Source of the DNA: Pseudomonas sp.
Lineage (GTDB): Bacteria > Pseudomonadota > Gammaproteobacteria > Pseudomonadales > Pseudomonadaceae
Reading direction: 5' to 3'
NCBI RefSeq assembly: GCF_030690725.1
Contig: NZ_JAUYGD010000053.1
Span: 62,001-126,000 of the forward strand
DNA length: 64,000 bases
The position numbers and the translations under genes are program-made. The notes below the pieces were generated by a model. The model was given only the letters and a program-made list of their open reading frames with translations. It was not told the DNA's origin and made no database searches. Of the stretch, positions 47,792 through 56,421 are shown piece after piece. Within the stretch, counting starts at the first letter, position 1, and every line of letters starts with the position of its first letter.

Positions 47792-47998
47792 TTATGGCTG
47801 TGGCGCGTCTTTGATTGGAGCAGTTAAATCCGATTCCGTTGGCTCGGGAGTAACGATTGAATCTTGGCCGGCTTCAGCGGCCAGCTTTAAACGGTCGGCT
47901 TTGCTGATGTAGGTGGATTTCTTTTTTGGTGCCAATTTGGCGTTGGCTTTTTTGGCGTGAGCTTCTAGTAGCTGTTTGATCTTTTTGCGGCGGTTCAT
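47792..47998 (-). CDS. DUF2986 domain-containing small basic protein
   Basis: A 68-residue protein, strongly basic in its first half (MNRRKKIKQLLEAHAKKANAKLAPKKKSTYISKADR), matching DUF2986. It is probably cytoplasmic and may bind nucleic acid, but the function is not known. Confidence 0.8.
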   Translation of the reverse strand: MNRRKKIKQLLEAHAKKANAKLAPKKKSTYISKADRLKLAAEAGQDSIVTPEPTESDLTAPIKDAPQP

Positions 47999-48137
47999 GG
48001 ATTTAGGCCGGGTTGGTTAATAGTGGTATGCAAAGAAAGTAAGTTTTGCGAGCTGTCTAGCGGTGTGATGGTTCTGAGTAGATCAAAAATAAGCCACTCC
48101 GACCTCTTTAGCTTTTTGGGCCCCGCGCCCATTTCCG

Positions 48138-48371
48138 TCACGGTAATGGGCCGATACGGGAAAGCAGCGAAGGCTTGTTGCGGAGTGCGCTAGCAATGGC
48201 ATCAATGCCCAAGACGCTAATGACTACAGCGGCTAGTAGGGGGCCGACAGTGCGGTCAGACACGACGACAATTGCGACCGCAAGTACGACGAAGAATAGT
48301 CCGAAGACCGCGGTTACGATTCTGTAGTTGCTTGATCCGCCTGTACTTTTTTTCAGAGTTTCCTTAGGCAT
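48138..48371 (-). CDS. Hypothetical two-helix membrane protein
   Basis: A 77-residue protein with two membrane helices (IVTAVFGLFFVVLAVAIVVVS and GPLLAAVVISVLGIDAIASAL) joined by a short loop. The start is taken at the ATG 48371; a GTG three bases earlier is possible. No family is recognised. It lies in a small accessory stretch between the DUF2986 gene and the acetyltransferase gene. Confidence 0.55.
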   Translation of the reverse strand: MPKETLKKSTGGSSNYRIVTAVFGLFFVVLAVAIVVVSDRTVGPLLAAVVISVLGIDAIASALRNKPSLLSRIGPLP

Positions 48372-48405
48372 CACCGGGTTCCAGTTCGGCTTTGAGGGGT
48401 TCGGG

Positions 48406-48957
48406 TCAAGTCTTCAGCCAGTCGTCGCGAGTGACCACATGGGTAGCCTCGAGTGTACCGTACCAAGTTTCTACGCCTCGGTAGTGCATGTGCAGCCTAT
48501 CCATCACGCGTGCTGATGCGACGTTGTCAGGGTGGCGCACAGCGATCAGTTCCTGGGCGGCAAGAGAGTCGAAAGCGAACTCAGCCATGCGCAGCGCTGC
48601 CTCGCTGGCCATGCCTTTGCGCCAGAAATCGGGATGCAGTCGCCAGCCAATTTCGAGTGGGTTGCTCCTCAAGCTGTCCAGGTCGTCGGGAAGGTCGGCT
48701 TCGCGACGGGCGTACTGAATGCAGCCAGTACCAGCGACCCGGCCGCTTGCGGGGTCGATGAAGGCCCACCAGCTGGTACCCCAAGCAGCCCAGCATCGCT
48801 GAACTCGGGCGATCCAGGCCGCGGTCTGTTCACGTGTTGCCGGCTGGCCACTGATATAGCGCATGACTTCGGGGATCTGGTCCATTGCGTACACACCGTC
48901 GAGATGCTGCTCGGTAATCGGCTCCAGACGCATGCGAGTTGTGTGCAAGATGATCAA
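48406..48957 (-). CDS. GNAT family N-acetyltransferase (RimJ-like)
   Basis: A 183-residue acetyltransferase. The beta1 strand IILHTTRMRLEPITEQHLDG, the acetyl-CoA region GWRLHPDFWRKGMASEAALRMAEFAF and the late ELIAVRHPDNVASARVMDRL segment match the RimJ/RimL group. The start is the TTG at 48957, needed to include beta1 and preceded by GGAG; the next ATG at 48933 would cut it. The target is unknown. Confidence 0.85.
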   Translation of the reverse strand: MIILHTTRMRLEPITEQHLDGVYAMDQIPEVMRYISGQPATREQTAAWIARVQRCWAAWGTSWWAFIDPASGRVAGTGCIQYARREADLPDDLDSLRSNPLEIGWRLHPDFWRKGMASEAALRMAEFAFDSLAAQELIAVRHPDNVASARVMDRLHMHYRGVETWYGTLEATHVVTRDDWLKT

Positions 48958-48983
48958 GACTGCTCCGTGAGGCTTGTGGTGGC

Positions 48984-49043
48984 AAAGGGGACAGATTTAT
49001 TTTGCGATAAATAAATCTGTCCCCTTTAGTTGTGTCCCCTTTA
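48984..49043. repeat. 19-bp perfect inverted repeat (GGGGACAGATTTATTT type)
   Basis: AAAGGGGACAGATTTATTT (48984-49002) and its exact complement (49009-49027) surround a 6-base loop; a third partial copy GTGTCCCCTTTAG follows at 49031-49043. It is AT-rich unlike the flanks. Similar GGGGACAGATTTA hairpins elsewhere accompany REP-associated tyrosine transposases (from memory), but no such transposase gene is seen here. Confidence 0.7.
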
Positions 49044-49074
49044 GTTCAGTGAGCGCAGCGAACGGTTTGAACCA

Positions 49075-49905
49075 CTAGTTAGGGCTCTCACCTTCAGAAG
49101 TGAATTCTATTTTTGGAGGCAATTCGGACATGGCATAGTGGACGAATTGCTGCCCAAGCGCAGTTAGTTCATAACCTTCATGTACATCGAATGCCGATAC
49201 AAGAGGTTTAGGTCCGCTCCCTTGCGGCTTTCTGGCGGCTGGCTTTGCAATGAAATTACCAAATCGATCTGTTTCCCTGTGTTGCCGTATTATTCCGCCG
49301 GTGCTTAAATCGCGAAATAATAATTTATAAAGATCGGCGTCTGCTGAGTCTTCGCGTACAGCACCCTTTCCGATCTTTTTCCATATACCGCCGCGCGTTA
49401 TTCCGGCACTGTTGTAGATGGCCCCAATTACTTGAAAGTGCATTTCTGAATATGTATTAATCCAATCAATGTACATTCTTACCACGTCGTCGCTTGAGAC
49501 TGTTGTAGCAGCAGCGTTTGACAGAATATTCCTTATGTAAATGCGTTTTTCTTCACTTTCAGCGCCGGCCCATTCGCGAAATGTTTTCTTAACTAATGAC
49601 TGATATTCTTTACTTTCTATTCTTTCGGTAACCGTTTCATCTTGAAGGTCAAGCCTAGCCATTATCTCGATAATGGTTTCTTCTTTCTCTTTGAGTTCAT
49701 CTCGAAGCATTTGCACCCAGTGTTCGAAAAAGCGATTTACCTTTTCCTGCTCGCCTTCTGACCACGCGCCTGCAATAGCCGAAAAAACTCCTCCTGCAAA
49801 AGGGACTGCGCCTCCAATAGCTTGTAAGGCACCGCGTGAATATTTTGCAATTTTTCCTTCTTTAGGTAGTTCAAGGTTTTCGTCATTATTGACTTCATCA
49901 TTCAT
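49075..49905 (-). CDS. AT-rich orphan protein with N-terminal hydrophobic hairpin
   Basis: A 276-residue protein that I cannot assign. Residues ~25-50 form a Gly/Ala-rich hydrophobic stretch (GALQAIGGAVPFAGGVFSAI) that could insert in a membrane. A charged helix (FFEHWVQMLRDELKEKEETIIEIMARLD) and a globular region follow, ending in a winged-helix-like YELTALGQQFVHYAM. Codon use is AT-rich compared with every neighbour, which suggests recent acquisition. The hydrophobic segment before a soluble domain recalls Abi-type or other defence effectors; that is only a lead. Confidence 0.7.
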   Translation of the reverse strand: MNDEVNNDENLELPKEGKIAKYSRGALQAIGGAVPFAGGVFSAIAGAWSEGEQEKVNRFFEHWVQMLRDELKEKEETIIEIMARLDLQDETVTERIESKEYQSLVKKTFREWAGAESEEKRIYIRNILSNAAATTVSSDDVVRMYIDWINTYSEMHFQVIGAIYNSAGITRGGIWKKIGKGAVREDSADADLYKLLFRDLSTGGIIRQHRETDRFGNFIAKPAARKPQGSGPKPLVSAFDVHEGYELTALGQQFVHYAMSELPPKIEFTSEGESPN

Positions 49906-50124
49906 GGCGTTCTCCTTATTGCCCTAACTATTAATTCTGCGACATGCCAATGTCGCTTTTACCTGCCGTATAACGCCGCTTTACCTGCTAGAGCCTGTTT
50001 ATATCCCACACCGTATGTCGCAACTCAGCGGGATTAGGCGAAAGCGGTGCAGCCACAATCCCCCAACCCTATCCACCCCCATCTCCACCTGTCTAGAACA
50101 TTCTCCACCGTCATTTCGCAGGCA

Positions 50125-50149
50125 CAAAAAAGCGGGCCGTAGCCCGCTT
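50125..50149 (-). terminator. Terminator of the betaine-binding-protein gene
   Basis: On the minus strand AAGCGGGC-TACG-GCCCGCTT is followed by a run of T (the A-run 50125-50130 on the plus strand). It lies 24 bases after the SBP stop at 50173. A good intrinsic terminator. Confidence 0.85.
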
Positions 50150-50172
50150 CTATATAGAGGTGCAGCCTGGGC

Positions 50173-51033
50173 TTATTTAAGCCACTCGGCGACGCGCTCT
50201 GGGTTTTTGCTGATCCAGTCTTTGGCGGCATCTTCCGGTTTGGCGCCTTCGCGGATGGCGAGCATGACGGCGCCGACTTCTTCACCGCTCCAGGAGAATT
50301 TCTTCAGGAAGGCAGCGGCTTCTGGGGCTTTGCCGGCGAGGCTGGGGTTGGCCACGGTGTCGACGTGTTCGTCATCGCCGAAGACTTTTTTCGGGTCTTC
50401 GAGGAAGCGCAGGTTCCATTTGGCGAACATCCAGTGCGGAATCCAGCCGGTGACGACGATGGCTTGTTTGTTTTTCTCGGCGCGGGTCAGGGCGGTGGCC
50501 ATGGCCGGGCCGGAGCTTGGCATCAGTTTGATGTCAGCCAGGGCGTATTCCTTGATCGCTTCTTCGGCGCGGCGCATGACGCCGGCACCGGCGTCGATGC
50601 CGGTGATTTTGCCGTCGAAGTCTTTGGCGTAGGTTTGCAGGTCGGCGATGGTTTTGGCTTGGACGTAGTCCGGTACGATCAGGCCGATTTTGGCGCCGGC
50701 GTAGTTGGTGCCGAGCACTTCGACTTTGTCTTTGAGTTTTTCAAAGTATTCGCCGTGGGTGGCGGGCAGCCAGGCGGAGAGGGTGGCGTCGAGGTCGCCG
50801 CGCGCTACGCCTTGCCACATGATGGCCGGCTCTACAGGTTTGAGTGCCACGCTGTAGCCGAGTTTGCTCTGGAGAATTTCCCCGGCGACAAAGGTGGCGG
50901 CGACGCTGTCGTCCCAGCCGTTGACGTAGCCGATGTTCAGGGTGGGTTTGTCCGCCGCCATGGCGCTGCTCATGCCGAGGGCCAGGGCGGCGACGCCGAG
51001 GCTTTGCAGGCAGAGGTTTTTCAGGTTTCGCAT
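50173..51033 (-). CDS. Glycine betaine-type ABC transporter substrate-binding protein
   Basis: A 286-residue periplasmic protein with signal peptide ending at SSAMAA. It has an OpuAC/ProX-type fold: LNIGYVNGWDDSVAATFVAGEILQ, SAWLPATHGEYF and VVTGWIPHWMFAKWNLRFLEDP with the Trp residues that form the quaternary-amine cage. It has its own terminator and no adjacent permease; it is separated from cbcX by 400 bases. In Pseudomonas aeruginosa several orphan binding proteins feed one CbcWV core transporter (established); this could be one for betaine. Confidence 0.85.
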   Translation of the reverse strand: MRNLKNLCLQSLGVAALALGMSSAMAADKPTLNIGYVNGWDDSVAATFVAGEILQSKLGYSVALKPVEPAIMWQGVARGDLDATLSAWLPATHGEYFEKLKDKVEVLGTNYAGAKIGLIVPDYVQAKTIADLQTYAKDFDGKITGIDAGAGVMRRAEEAIKEYALADIKLMPSSGPAMATALTRAEKNKQAIVVTGWIPHWMFAKWNLRFLEDPKKVFGDDEHVDTVANPSLAGKAPEAAAFLKKFSWSGEEVGAVMLAIREGAKPEDAAKDWISKNPERVAEWLK

Positions 51034-51129
51034 AGGGTGTGCTCCGTCAGTGAGAGTGGCAGTTCAGTGAGTTACTGGCGCGTTCTTCTTGCGGGCCTAG
51101 CTGGGTAAACATGTTGCTGTTGCGCTTGT

Positions 51130-51196
51130 GTAGCCCGGATGGAATCCGGGGTTTTGCAGTGCCGGCGAGTCCGTTCCCGGATTGCATCCGGGCTAC
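51130..51196. repeat. REP-like palindrome, GTAGCCCGGATG family
   Basis: GTAGCCCGGATGGAATCCGG and CCGGATTGCATCCGGGCTAC arms in the 400-base gap 51034-51433. The rest of that gap has a second hairpin-like unit (CCCCTCTCCCC near 51213 with GGGGCGAGGGGG near 51289) and no gene. Confidence 0.85.
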
Positions 51197-51391
51197 GTAT
51201 TGATTTCCTGTAGCCCCTCTCCCCAACCCTCGGCTTTGGCATCCTGCGTCGCCCTACCTCTTGCATCCATGCAGTCGTCTCCCCAAAGGGGCGAGGGGGT
51301 TGATCGGTCGCGAGGTAAATCGCGGGTGCAGCAAACCAGGCGATGGCCGTGTGGCCTCGCTGGTTGAGTTGCTAAATAGGTGAATCAGTTA

Positions 51392-51426
51392 ACCGCGCCG
51401 CCCGCAGATCACTGGGGCGGCGCGGT
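51392..51426 (-). terminator. Hairpin after cbcX
   Basis: ACCGCGCCGCCC (51392-51403) pairs exactly with GGGCGGCGCGGT (51415-51426), 8 bases after the cbcX stop. The stem is very stable; the T-run is weak. Likely end of the cbcVWX message. Confidence 0.65.
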
Positions 51427-51433
51427 GTTTGAC

Positions 51434-52378
51434 TTACAGGCCGAGGTGTTTCTTCACCGCTGCAAGGCCGTCCTGGCCGTCATAGGTGGTTACGCCGGCC
51501 AGCCACTGGTCGAGGATTGCCGGGTTGGCTTTGATCCACTCTTTGGCGACGGTGGTGGGGTTCTGTTTATCCAGAACCTTTTCCATCAGCTGGCTTTCGA
51601 TTTCCACGGTGAACTGCAGGTTGTTCAGCAGTTTGCCGACGTTGGCGCAGCGTGCTTCGTAATCCGCCGGTACTACGGTGTAGACCTTGGCGGCGCCGAA
51701 ATCCGGGCCGAACACGTCATCGCCGCCTTCCAGGTAGGTGATGTCGAACTGGGTGTTCATCGGGTGCGGTGCCCAGCCGAGGAACACGGCGGGTTCATTC
51801 TTCTTCACCGCGCGTTGCAGCTGAACCAGCATGCCGGCTTCGCTGGATTCGACCATTTTGAAGTCGCCGAGGCCGAACTGGTTGCTCTTGATCATGCCGT
51901 CGATCAGCAGGTTGCCGTCGTTGCCTGGCTCGATGCCGAAGATTTTGCCGTCCAGCTGATCCTTGAACTTGGCGATATCGGCAAAGCTTTTCAGCCCGGC
52001 TTCAGCGGCGTAGGTCGGCACGGCGAGGGTGTATTTGGCGCCTTCCAGGTTGGCTTTGGGCAGTACTTTGACGCCGCCATCCTTGGTGAAGGGTTCGATC
52101 ACGGCGTCCATCGAGGGCGCCCAGTAACCGAGGAATACGTCGATCTGGCCTTTCTGCACGCCGGTAAAGGCGATGGGCACGGAGGCCATGATTTTGCGGG
52201 TCTGGTAGCCCAGGCCTTCGCTGAGGGTCATGGCGACGCCGGTGGTGGCGGCGATGTCGGCCCAGCCGATTTCGGCGAAGCGCACCATCTTGCAACTCTC
52301 CGGCTCCTGCGCCCAGGCGCTTTGCAGCATGGCCACGGAGAGCAGGCCGACACCTGCGAGCTGTTTAATCGTTTTCAT
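51434..52378 (-). CDS. cbcX: Choline ABC transporter substrate-binding protein
   Basis: Periplasmic choline receptor. 314 residues with signal peptide ending at QSAWAQ. Family marks are CKMVRFAEIGWADIAATTGVAM, FLGYWAPSMDAVIEPF, GIEPGNDGNLLI and FLGWAPHPMNTQFDITYLEGGD, with the aromatic cage residues. It is the last gene of cbcV-cbcW-cbcX, 32 bases after cbcW. A paralogue lies at 55156-56097. In Pseudomonas aeruginosa the locus is induced by GbdR. Confidence 0.93.
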   Translation of the reverse strand: MKTIKQLAGVGLLSVAMLQSAWAQEPESCKMVRFAEIGWADIAATTGVAMTLSEGLGYQTRKIMASVPIAFTGVQKGQIDVFLGYWAPSMDAVIEPFTKDGGVKVLPKANLEGAKYTLAVPTYAAEAGLKSFADIAKFKDQLDGKIFGIEPGNDGNLLIDGMIKSNQFGLGDFKMVESSEAGMLVQLQRAVKKNEPAVFLGWAPHPMNTQFDITYLEGGDDVFGPDFGAAKVYTVVPADYEARCANVGKLLNNLQFTVEIESQLMEKVLDKQNPTTVAKEWIKANPAILDQWLAGVTTYDGQDGLAAVKKHLGL

Positions 52379-52410
52379 CTGCGACTCCCTGTGATGGCAA
52401 AAGCTAAGGC

Positions 52411-53292
52411 TTACTGACGTTGAAGCTTGCCGCTGAACCAGCCGAACAGGCTGCTGCGTTTGGCGGTTTGCGGGGTACCGAAACTTTCCGTGATGCGGTC
52501 GAGAATGATCGCCAACAGCACCACGGCCATGCCGCTTTCGAAGCCCAGGCCGATGTCCAGGCGCTGGATGCTCGCCAGTACGTCGTTACCCAGGCCGCCG
52601 GCGCCGACCATCGAGGCGATGATCACCATCGACAGGGCCATCATGATGGTTTGGTTGACCCCGGCCATGATCGACGGCATGGCGTTGGGCAGCTGGACCT
52701 TGAACAGTAGCTGACGCGGGGTGCAGCCGAAGGATTGGCCGGCTTCGATGATTTCTTTATTCACCTGGCGGATGCCCAGGTTGGTCAGGCGCACGGCCGG
52801 TGGCATGGCGAATATCACCGTGGCGATGATCCCCGGCACGCGGCCGAGGCCGAACAGCATGGCGGCGGGAATCAGGTAAACGAACGCCGGCATGGTCTGC
52901 ATAAAGTCGAGAATCGGCCGGATGATGGTTGCCACCCGCTCACTGCGCGCCGCCCAGATGCCCAGGGGAATGCCGAGTAGCAAGCTGATCAGCGTGGCGG
53001 AGAAGGTCAGGCCTAGGGTCACCACGGTCTGTTCCCAGAAGCCGGTGAGCACGATCAGCACGAAGGAGATGGCGGTGAAGATGGCGAACTTGTAGCCGAT
53101 TCGCCACAGGCCGAGGCCGATAAAGATGGCGATCAGCAGCCAGGCCGGTGGCAGCATCAGCAGCCATTCGATGCCTTCGGAGAAGCCGTTGACCACCGCG
53201 CCGATGCTGTCGAAGCCATCGCTGTAGTTGTCCAGCAGGTGCTGCACCACGTCGTTGACCCAGCTGCCCAGGTCGAGCTGTTTCTCACTCAT
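52411..53292 (-). CDS. cbcW: Choline ABC transporter permease
   Basis: Inner-membrane permease of the binding-protein-dependent choline transporter. 293 residues with about seven membrane helices and the EAA-type loop EAGQSFGCTPRQLLFKVQLPNAMPSI that contacts the ATPase. It overlaps the cbcV stop by 8 bases. It is the only quaternary-amine permease in the window and probably serves several binding proteins. Confidence 0.94.
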   Translation of the reverse strand: MSEKQLDLGSWVNDVVQHLLDNYSDGFDSIGAVVNGFSEGIEWLLMLPPAWLLIAIFIGLGLWRIGYKFAIFTAISFVLIVLTGFWEQTVVTLGLTFSATLISLLLGIPLGIWAARSERVATIIRPILDFMQTMPAFVYLIPAAMLFGLGRVPGIIATVIFAMPPAVRLTNLGIRQVNKEIIEAGQSFGCTPRQLLFKVQLPNAMPSIMAGVNQTIMMALSMVIIASMVGAGGLGNDVLASIQRLDIGLGFESGMAVVLLAIILDRITESFGTPQTAKRSSLFGWFSGKLQRQ

Positions 53293-54490
53293 GGAACTCT
53301 CCCTGCAGGCGGGTCAGCAGACGACCTTTGCTGATGGCGCCGCTGTAGCGGCCATTGCTGTCGACCACCGGAATCGGCCCTTCGTTGTCCACCAGGCGTT
53401 CAATCACCTGGTCCAGCGGCAGGTCTTCGGGGATCGGTTTGATTGACTTGAGCACCTGGTCGTCGAGGCCGCAGGTGCCGCCGCCTTCGACCAGCAGGGC
53501 GATGCGCTCCAGGCTGATGGAGCCCTGGAAGGTGTGCTGTTCGTCGACCACAAAGGCGTAGTGCTTATCCAGCGCCTGCAGCTCCTGGCAGACCTTCTGC
53601 GCATCCGGCGCTTTGCCGTTGTGCACGTAGATCGGCACGCTGTCGGCCATCAGCTGGCCGGCGGTGAGGTAGCGGTTGGTGTCGACGGTGTTGAAGAAGT
53701 TGCGCACGTAATCGTTGGCGGGGTTATCGATCAGCTCCTGCGGGGTGCCGACCTGAACCAGTTTGCCGCCTTCCATGATGCCGATGCGGGTGCCGATGCG
53801 CATGGCTTCTTCGATGTCGTGGGAAACGAAGATGATGGTGCGGCGGTCGGTCTTCTGCAGCTCCAGCAGCACGTCCTGCATCTCGCGGCGCTTGAGCGGG
53901 TCGAGGGCAGAAAACGCCTCGTCCATGATGATCATTGACGGGTCAACCGCCAGGGCGCGGGCCAGGCCGACGCGCTGTTGCATGCCGCCGGACAGCTCAT
54001 GCGGCATCTTGTGCGCAAAGGTGTCCAGGCCAACCTGCTTGAGTACCTGCATGGCGCGCTCTTCGCGCACCTTCTTGCTCTTGCCGGCTACTTCCAGGCC
54101 GAAGGCGGCGTTGTCCAGCACGCTGCGCGAGGGCATCAGGGCGAAGGACTGGAAGACCATGCTCATGTCGCGGCGGCGCAGATCGATCAGCTCCGCCTTG
54201 GGCATCTTGGCGACGTTCTGACCGTCGATGTAGACGTTGCCGCCGCTGGGTTCAACCAGGCGGTTGATCAGGCGAATCAGGGTGGATTTGCCGGAGCCGG
54301 AGAGGCCCATCAGCACGAAAATTTCACCTTCCTCGACGCTGAAGGACACGTCGCTGACGCCGATAACCGCGCCTTTCTCCGCAAGAATCCGTTCCTTGCT
54401 CCACCCCTGCTTGAGCAGGTCGATGGCTTCTTGTGGCTCTGCGCCGAACACCTTGTAGAGGTTTTCGACGACGATTTTTCCAGACTGCAT
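53285..54490 (-). CDS. cbcV: Choline ABC transporter ATP-binding protein
   Basis: A 401-residue ATPase of the ProV/OpuAA type. Walker A is GLSGSGKST, signature LSGGMQQRVGLARAL, Walker B MIIMDEAFSALD. A C-terminal pair of CBS domains (about residues 280-400) is present, as in osmoregulated or glycine betaine transporters, and may gate activity. First gene of cbcVWX. Upstream lies a 665-base non-coding region. Confidence 0.94.
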   Translation of the reverse strand: MQSGKIVVENLYKVFGAEPQEAIDLLKQGWSKERILAEKGAVIGVSDVSFSVEEGEIFVLMGLSGSGKSTLIRLINRLVEPSGGNVYIDGQNVAKMPKAELIDLRRRDMSMVFQSFALMPSRSVLDNAAFGLEVAGKSKKVREERAMQVLKQVGLDTFAHKMPHELSGGMQQRVGLARALAVDPSMIIMDEAFSALDPLKRREMQDVLLELQKTDRRTIIFVSHDIEEAMRIGTRIGIMEGGKLVQVGTPQELIDNPANDYVRNFFNTVDTNRYLTAGQLMADSVPIYVHNGKAPDAQKVCQELQALDKHYAFVVDEQHTFQGSISLERIALLVEGGGTCGLDDQVLKSIKPIPEDLPLDQVIERLVDNEGPIPVVDSNGRYSGAISKGRLLTRLQGEFHE

Positions 54491-54985
54491 GGGATGATTC
54501 CCCTTCAGTAGACATCCAGATCAGTGCTGCGGAACCGCGCCTACGCCAGCTGGCGTACGTACGGTGATGCCGACTGTTCTTGCCTGTGTGGGTTTACTGG
54601 GTTCCGGGGTCGGGTCCGTGCCTTGCCGCGCAACACATTCAGGGCGCTCAGGCACAACCGCTGCAACGCTCCAGTTGCCTTGTGGGCAATGGACGCTATG
54701 GGGGCGTACTGTCGAGTCAACCTTGCTGTGCCGTGCTGCAAACCGCGTTCCAAACCCTCTGGCAGTGTTACGAAGTCCCATCCTTGGGTTTTACACACCT
54801 CGACCCGAGGTGCGCGTACATCCGAAATTTCTTGTTGGGCTGGCACCCATCGCGTGGTGAGCCAGCGCTTATATATTCTTCGGTCCGGGGCTGTGGGCTC
54901 CCGGTCTGTCGACCCTGCTCAGGCGACAGCGACGAAATCGGCTGACTCAACGATATAGTCTTCGGCCTGTCGCAATTGTCGGTTT

Positions 54986-55011
54986 GCGACTCTGACGTGT
55001 TGCGCGGCGAC
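54986..55011 (-). promoter_or_regulatory. GCGAC direct repeats upstream of cbcV
   Basis: GCGAC occurs at 54986-54990 and 55007-55011, 21 bases apart, about two helical turns, as AraC-family activators prefer. A similar pair lies between gbcA and gbcB. Both loci are GbdR targets in Pseudomonas aeruginosa, so these may be GbdR half-sites. The 665-base gap 54491-55155 otherwise holds the long cbc leader and hairpins but no gene I can support. Confidence 0.35.
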
Positions 55012-55062
55012 ATGCCCTTTGACTAAAAAAACCATAACAGACTTTTTACCCGCGATGCCAAG

Positions 55063-55134
55063 GCTGCAAGCCACGCCGGCCGTGGTTTGCAGCTTTTTAA
55101 ATGGCCACAGCCACGATGACCCGTGGGCTGTGGC
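55063..55134. terminator. Tandem hairpins downstream of the CbcX paralogue
   Basis: GCTGCAAGCCACG/CGTGGTTTGCAGC (55063-55093, then TTTTT on the plus strand) and GCCACAGCC/GGCTGTGGC (55104-55134) lie 22 bases beyond the stop at 55156. They probably end that minus-strand transcript and insulate cbcV. Confidence 0.65.
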
Positions 55135-55155
55135 GAAATCGAAAAAAACTCAAAA

Positions 55156-56097
55156 TTAGTCATTCGCCGCCAGGCTCGCGGGGGCTTTTGGCGGCTGCCC
55201 GTCGCGTCGGGTTACCCCTTGCAGCCAGCTGGCCAGAGCCTGCGGATTGGCTTTCAACCAGGCCTTGGCCTCGCGTCGCGGGTTGGTGTTCTTATTGAGG
55301 ATCGCGCCCATCAGGTAGCTTTCCATCTCCAGGCTGAAGCGCAGGTTCTGCAGCAACTGGGTGACGTTCGGGCACTGTTCGGCCAGGCCGGCGCGCACGT
55401 TGGTGTACACCGTTGCGCCGCCGTAGTTGGGGCCGAAGAACTCATCGCCGCCGTCCAGGTAATGCATCTGCAGTTGGTTGTTCATCGGGTGCGGCGCCCA
55501 GCCGAGAAATACCACCCATTGCTTGAGGTGTTCGGCGCGTTTGACCTGGGCCAGCATGCCGTTCTCGCTGGATTCCACCAGGCTGAAACCGGCCAGGCCG
55601 AAGGCGTTCTTGTCGATCATCTGCTGGATCAGCTTGTTGCCGTCGTTGCCCGGTTCGATGCCGTAGAGTTTGCCGCCCAGTTCTTTACTGAAGCGCGCAA
55701 GATCGGCGAAGTTCTTCACGCCGCCATCATAGGCGGCCTGATTCACCGCCAGGGTGTATTTGGCACCGATGAGGTTGGCGCCGAGGGTCTTCACCGAGCC
55801 GTTGGCGGCGTAGGGCTTGATGTCGTTTTCCATGCTCGGCATCCAGTTACCGAGGAATACGTCGATCTTGCCGTCCTGCATGGCCTGGTAGGTATCCGGC
55901 ACAGACAGGCGTTTGACCTGGGTGCGGTAACCCAGCTCGCTGAGCACCTGGCGGGTGACGGCGGTGGTCACGGTAATGTCGGTCCAGCCGACATCGGCAA
56001 AGCGAATCAGCCCGCACTGCGCCGGCTCAGCAGCCTGCGCCAGTAGTGGTGTGCTCAGAGCTGCCGCCAGCAGGCAACCGCGCATATTCAGTGTCAT
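55156..56097 (-). CDS. Choline/betaine-type substrate-binding protein, CbcX paralogue
   Basis: A 313-residue periplasmic protein; the start at 56097 has GGGAGAGG upstream and a signal peptide ending at LLAQAA. The frame stays open to 56604 on the complement of the serine dehydratase gene, but that extension is not coding. It matches CbcX block by block: CGLIRFADVGWTDI, FLGNWMPSMENDI, GIEPGNDGNKLIQ, FLGWAPHPMNNQLQ. Probably an alternative receptor (choline, carnitine or betaine) for CbcWV. It is divergent from sdaB. Confidence 0.9.
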   Translation of the reverse strand: MTLNMRGCLLAAALSTPLLAQAAEPAQCGLIRFADVGWTDITVTTAVTRQVLSELGYRTQVKRLSVPDTYQAMQDGKIDVFLGNWMPSMENDIKPYAANGSVKTLGANLIGAKYTLAVNQAAYDGGVKNFADLARFSKELGGKLYGIEPGNDGNKLIQQMIDKNAFGLAGFSLVESSENGMLAQVKRAEHLKQWVVFLGWAPHPMNNQLQMHYLDGGDEFFGPNYGGATVYTNVRAGLAEQCPNVTQLLQNLRFSLEMESYLMGAILNKNTNPRREAKAWLKANPQALASWLQGVTRRDGQPPKAPASLAAND

Positions 56098-56421
56098 CAA
56101 GCCTCTCCCGATTACGGTGACAGGGCGCGCCTGTGCAGGCACGCAGTCGGCCACGGGGCGGGCAGGGCAAGCAGCGGCTGGCCGGTCCATGGGCGCGGCG
56201 ATCATGCCGACAGATTTCCTTCGCTGCCTATGCGTGAAGTCGCAACTAGAACGCTGCTGTCGTGAATTGCTGCTGCAGTGCTTGAAACTGCGCGCTGTCG
56301 CACAAGTCGCGTTCGTTTGCGGCGCTGACGGATTTAGATATGGACGGGTCGGTGTGGAGCGACAGCGGCGTGGGGAAATCCTGATCATGGCCTGCATGTA
56401 GCAATCGTGCAGGAGAGTGTC

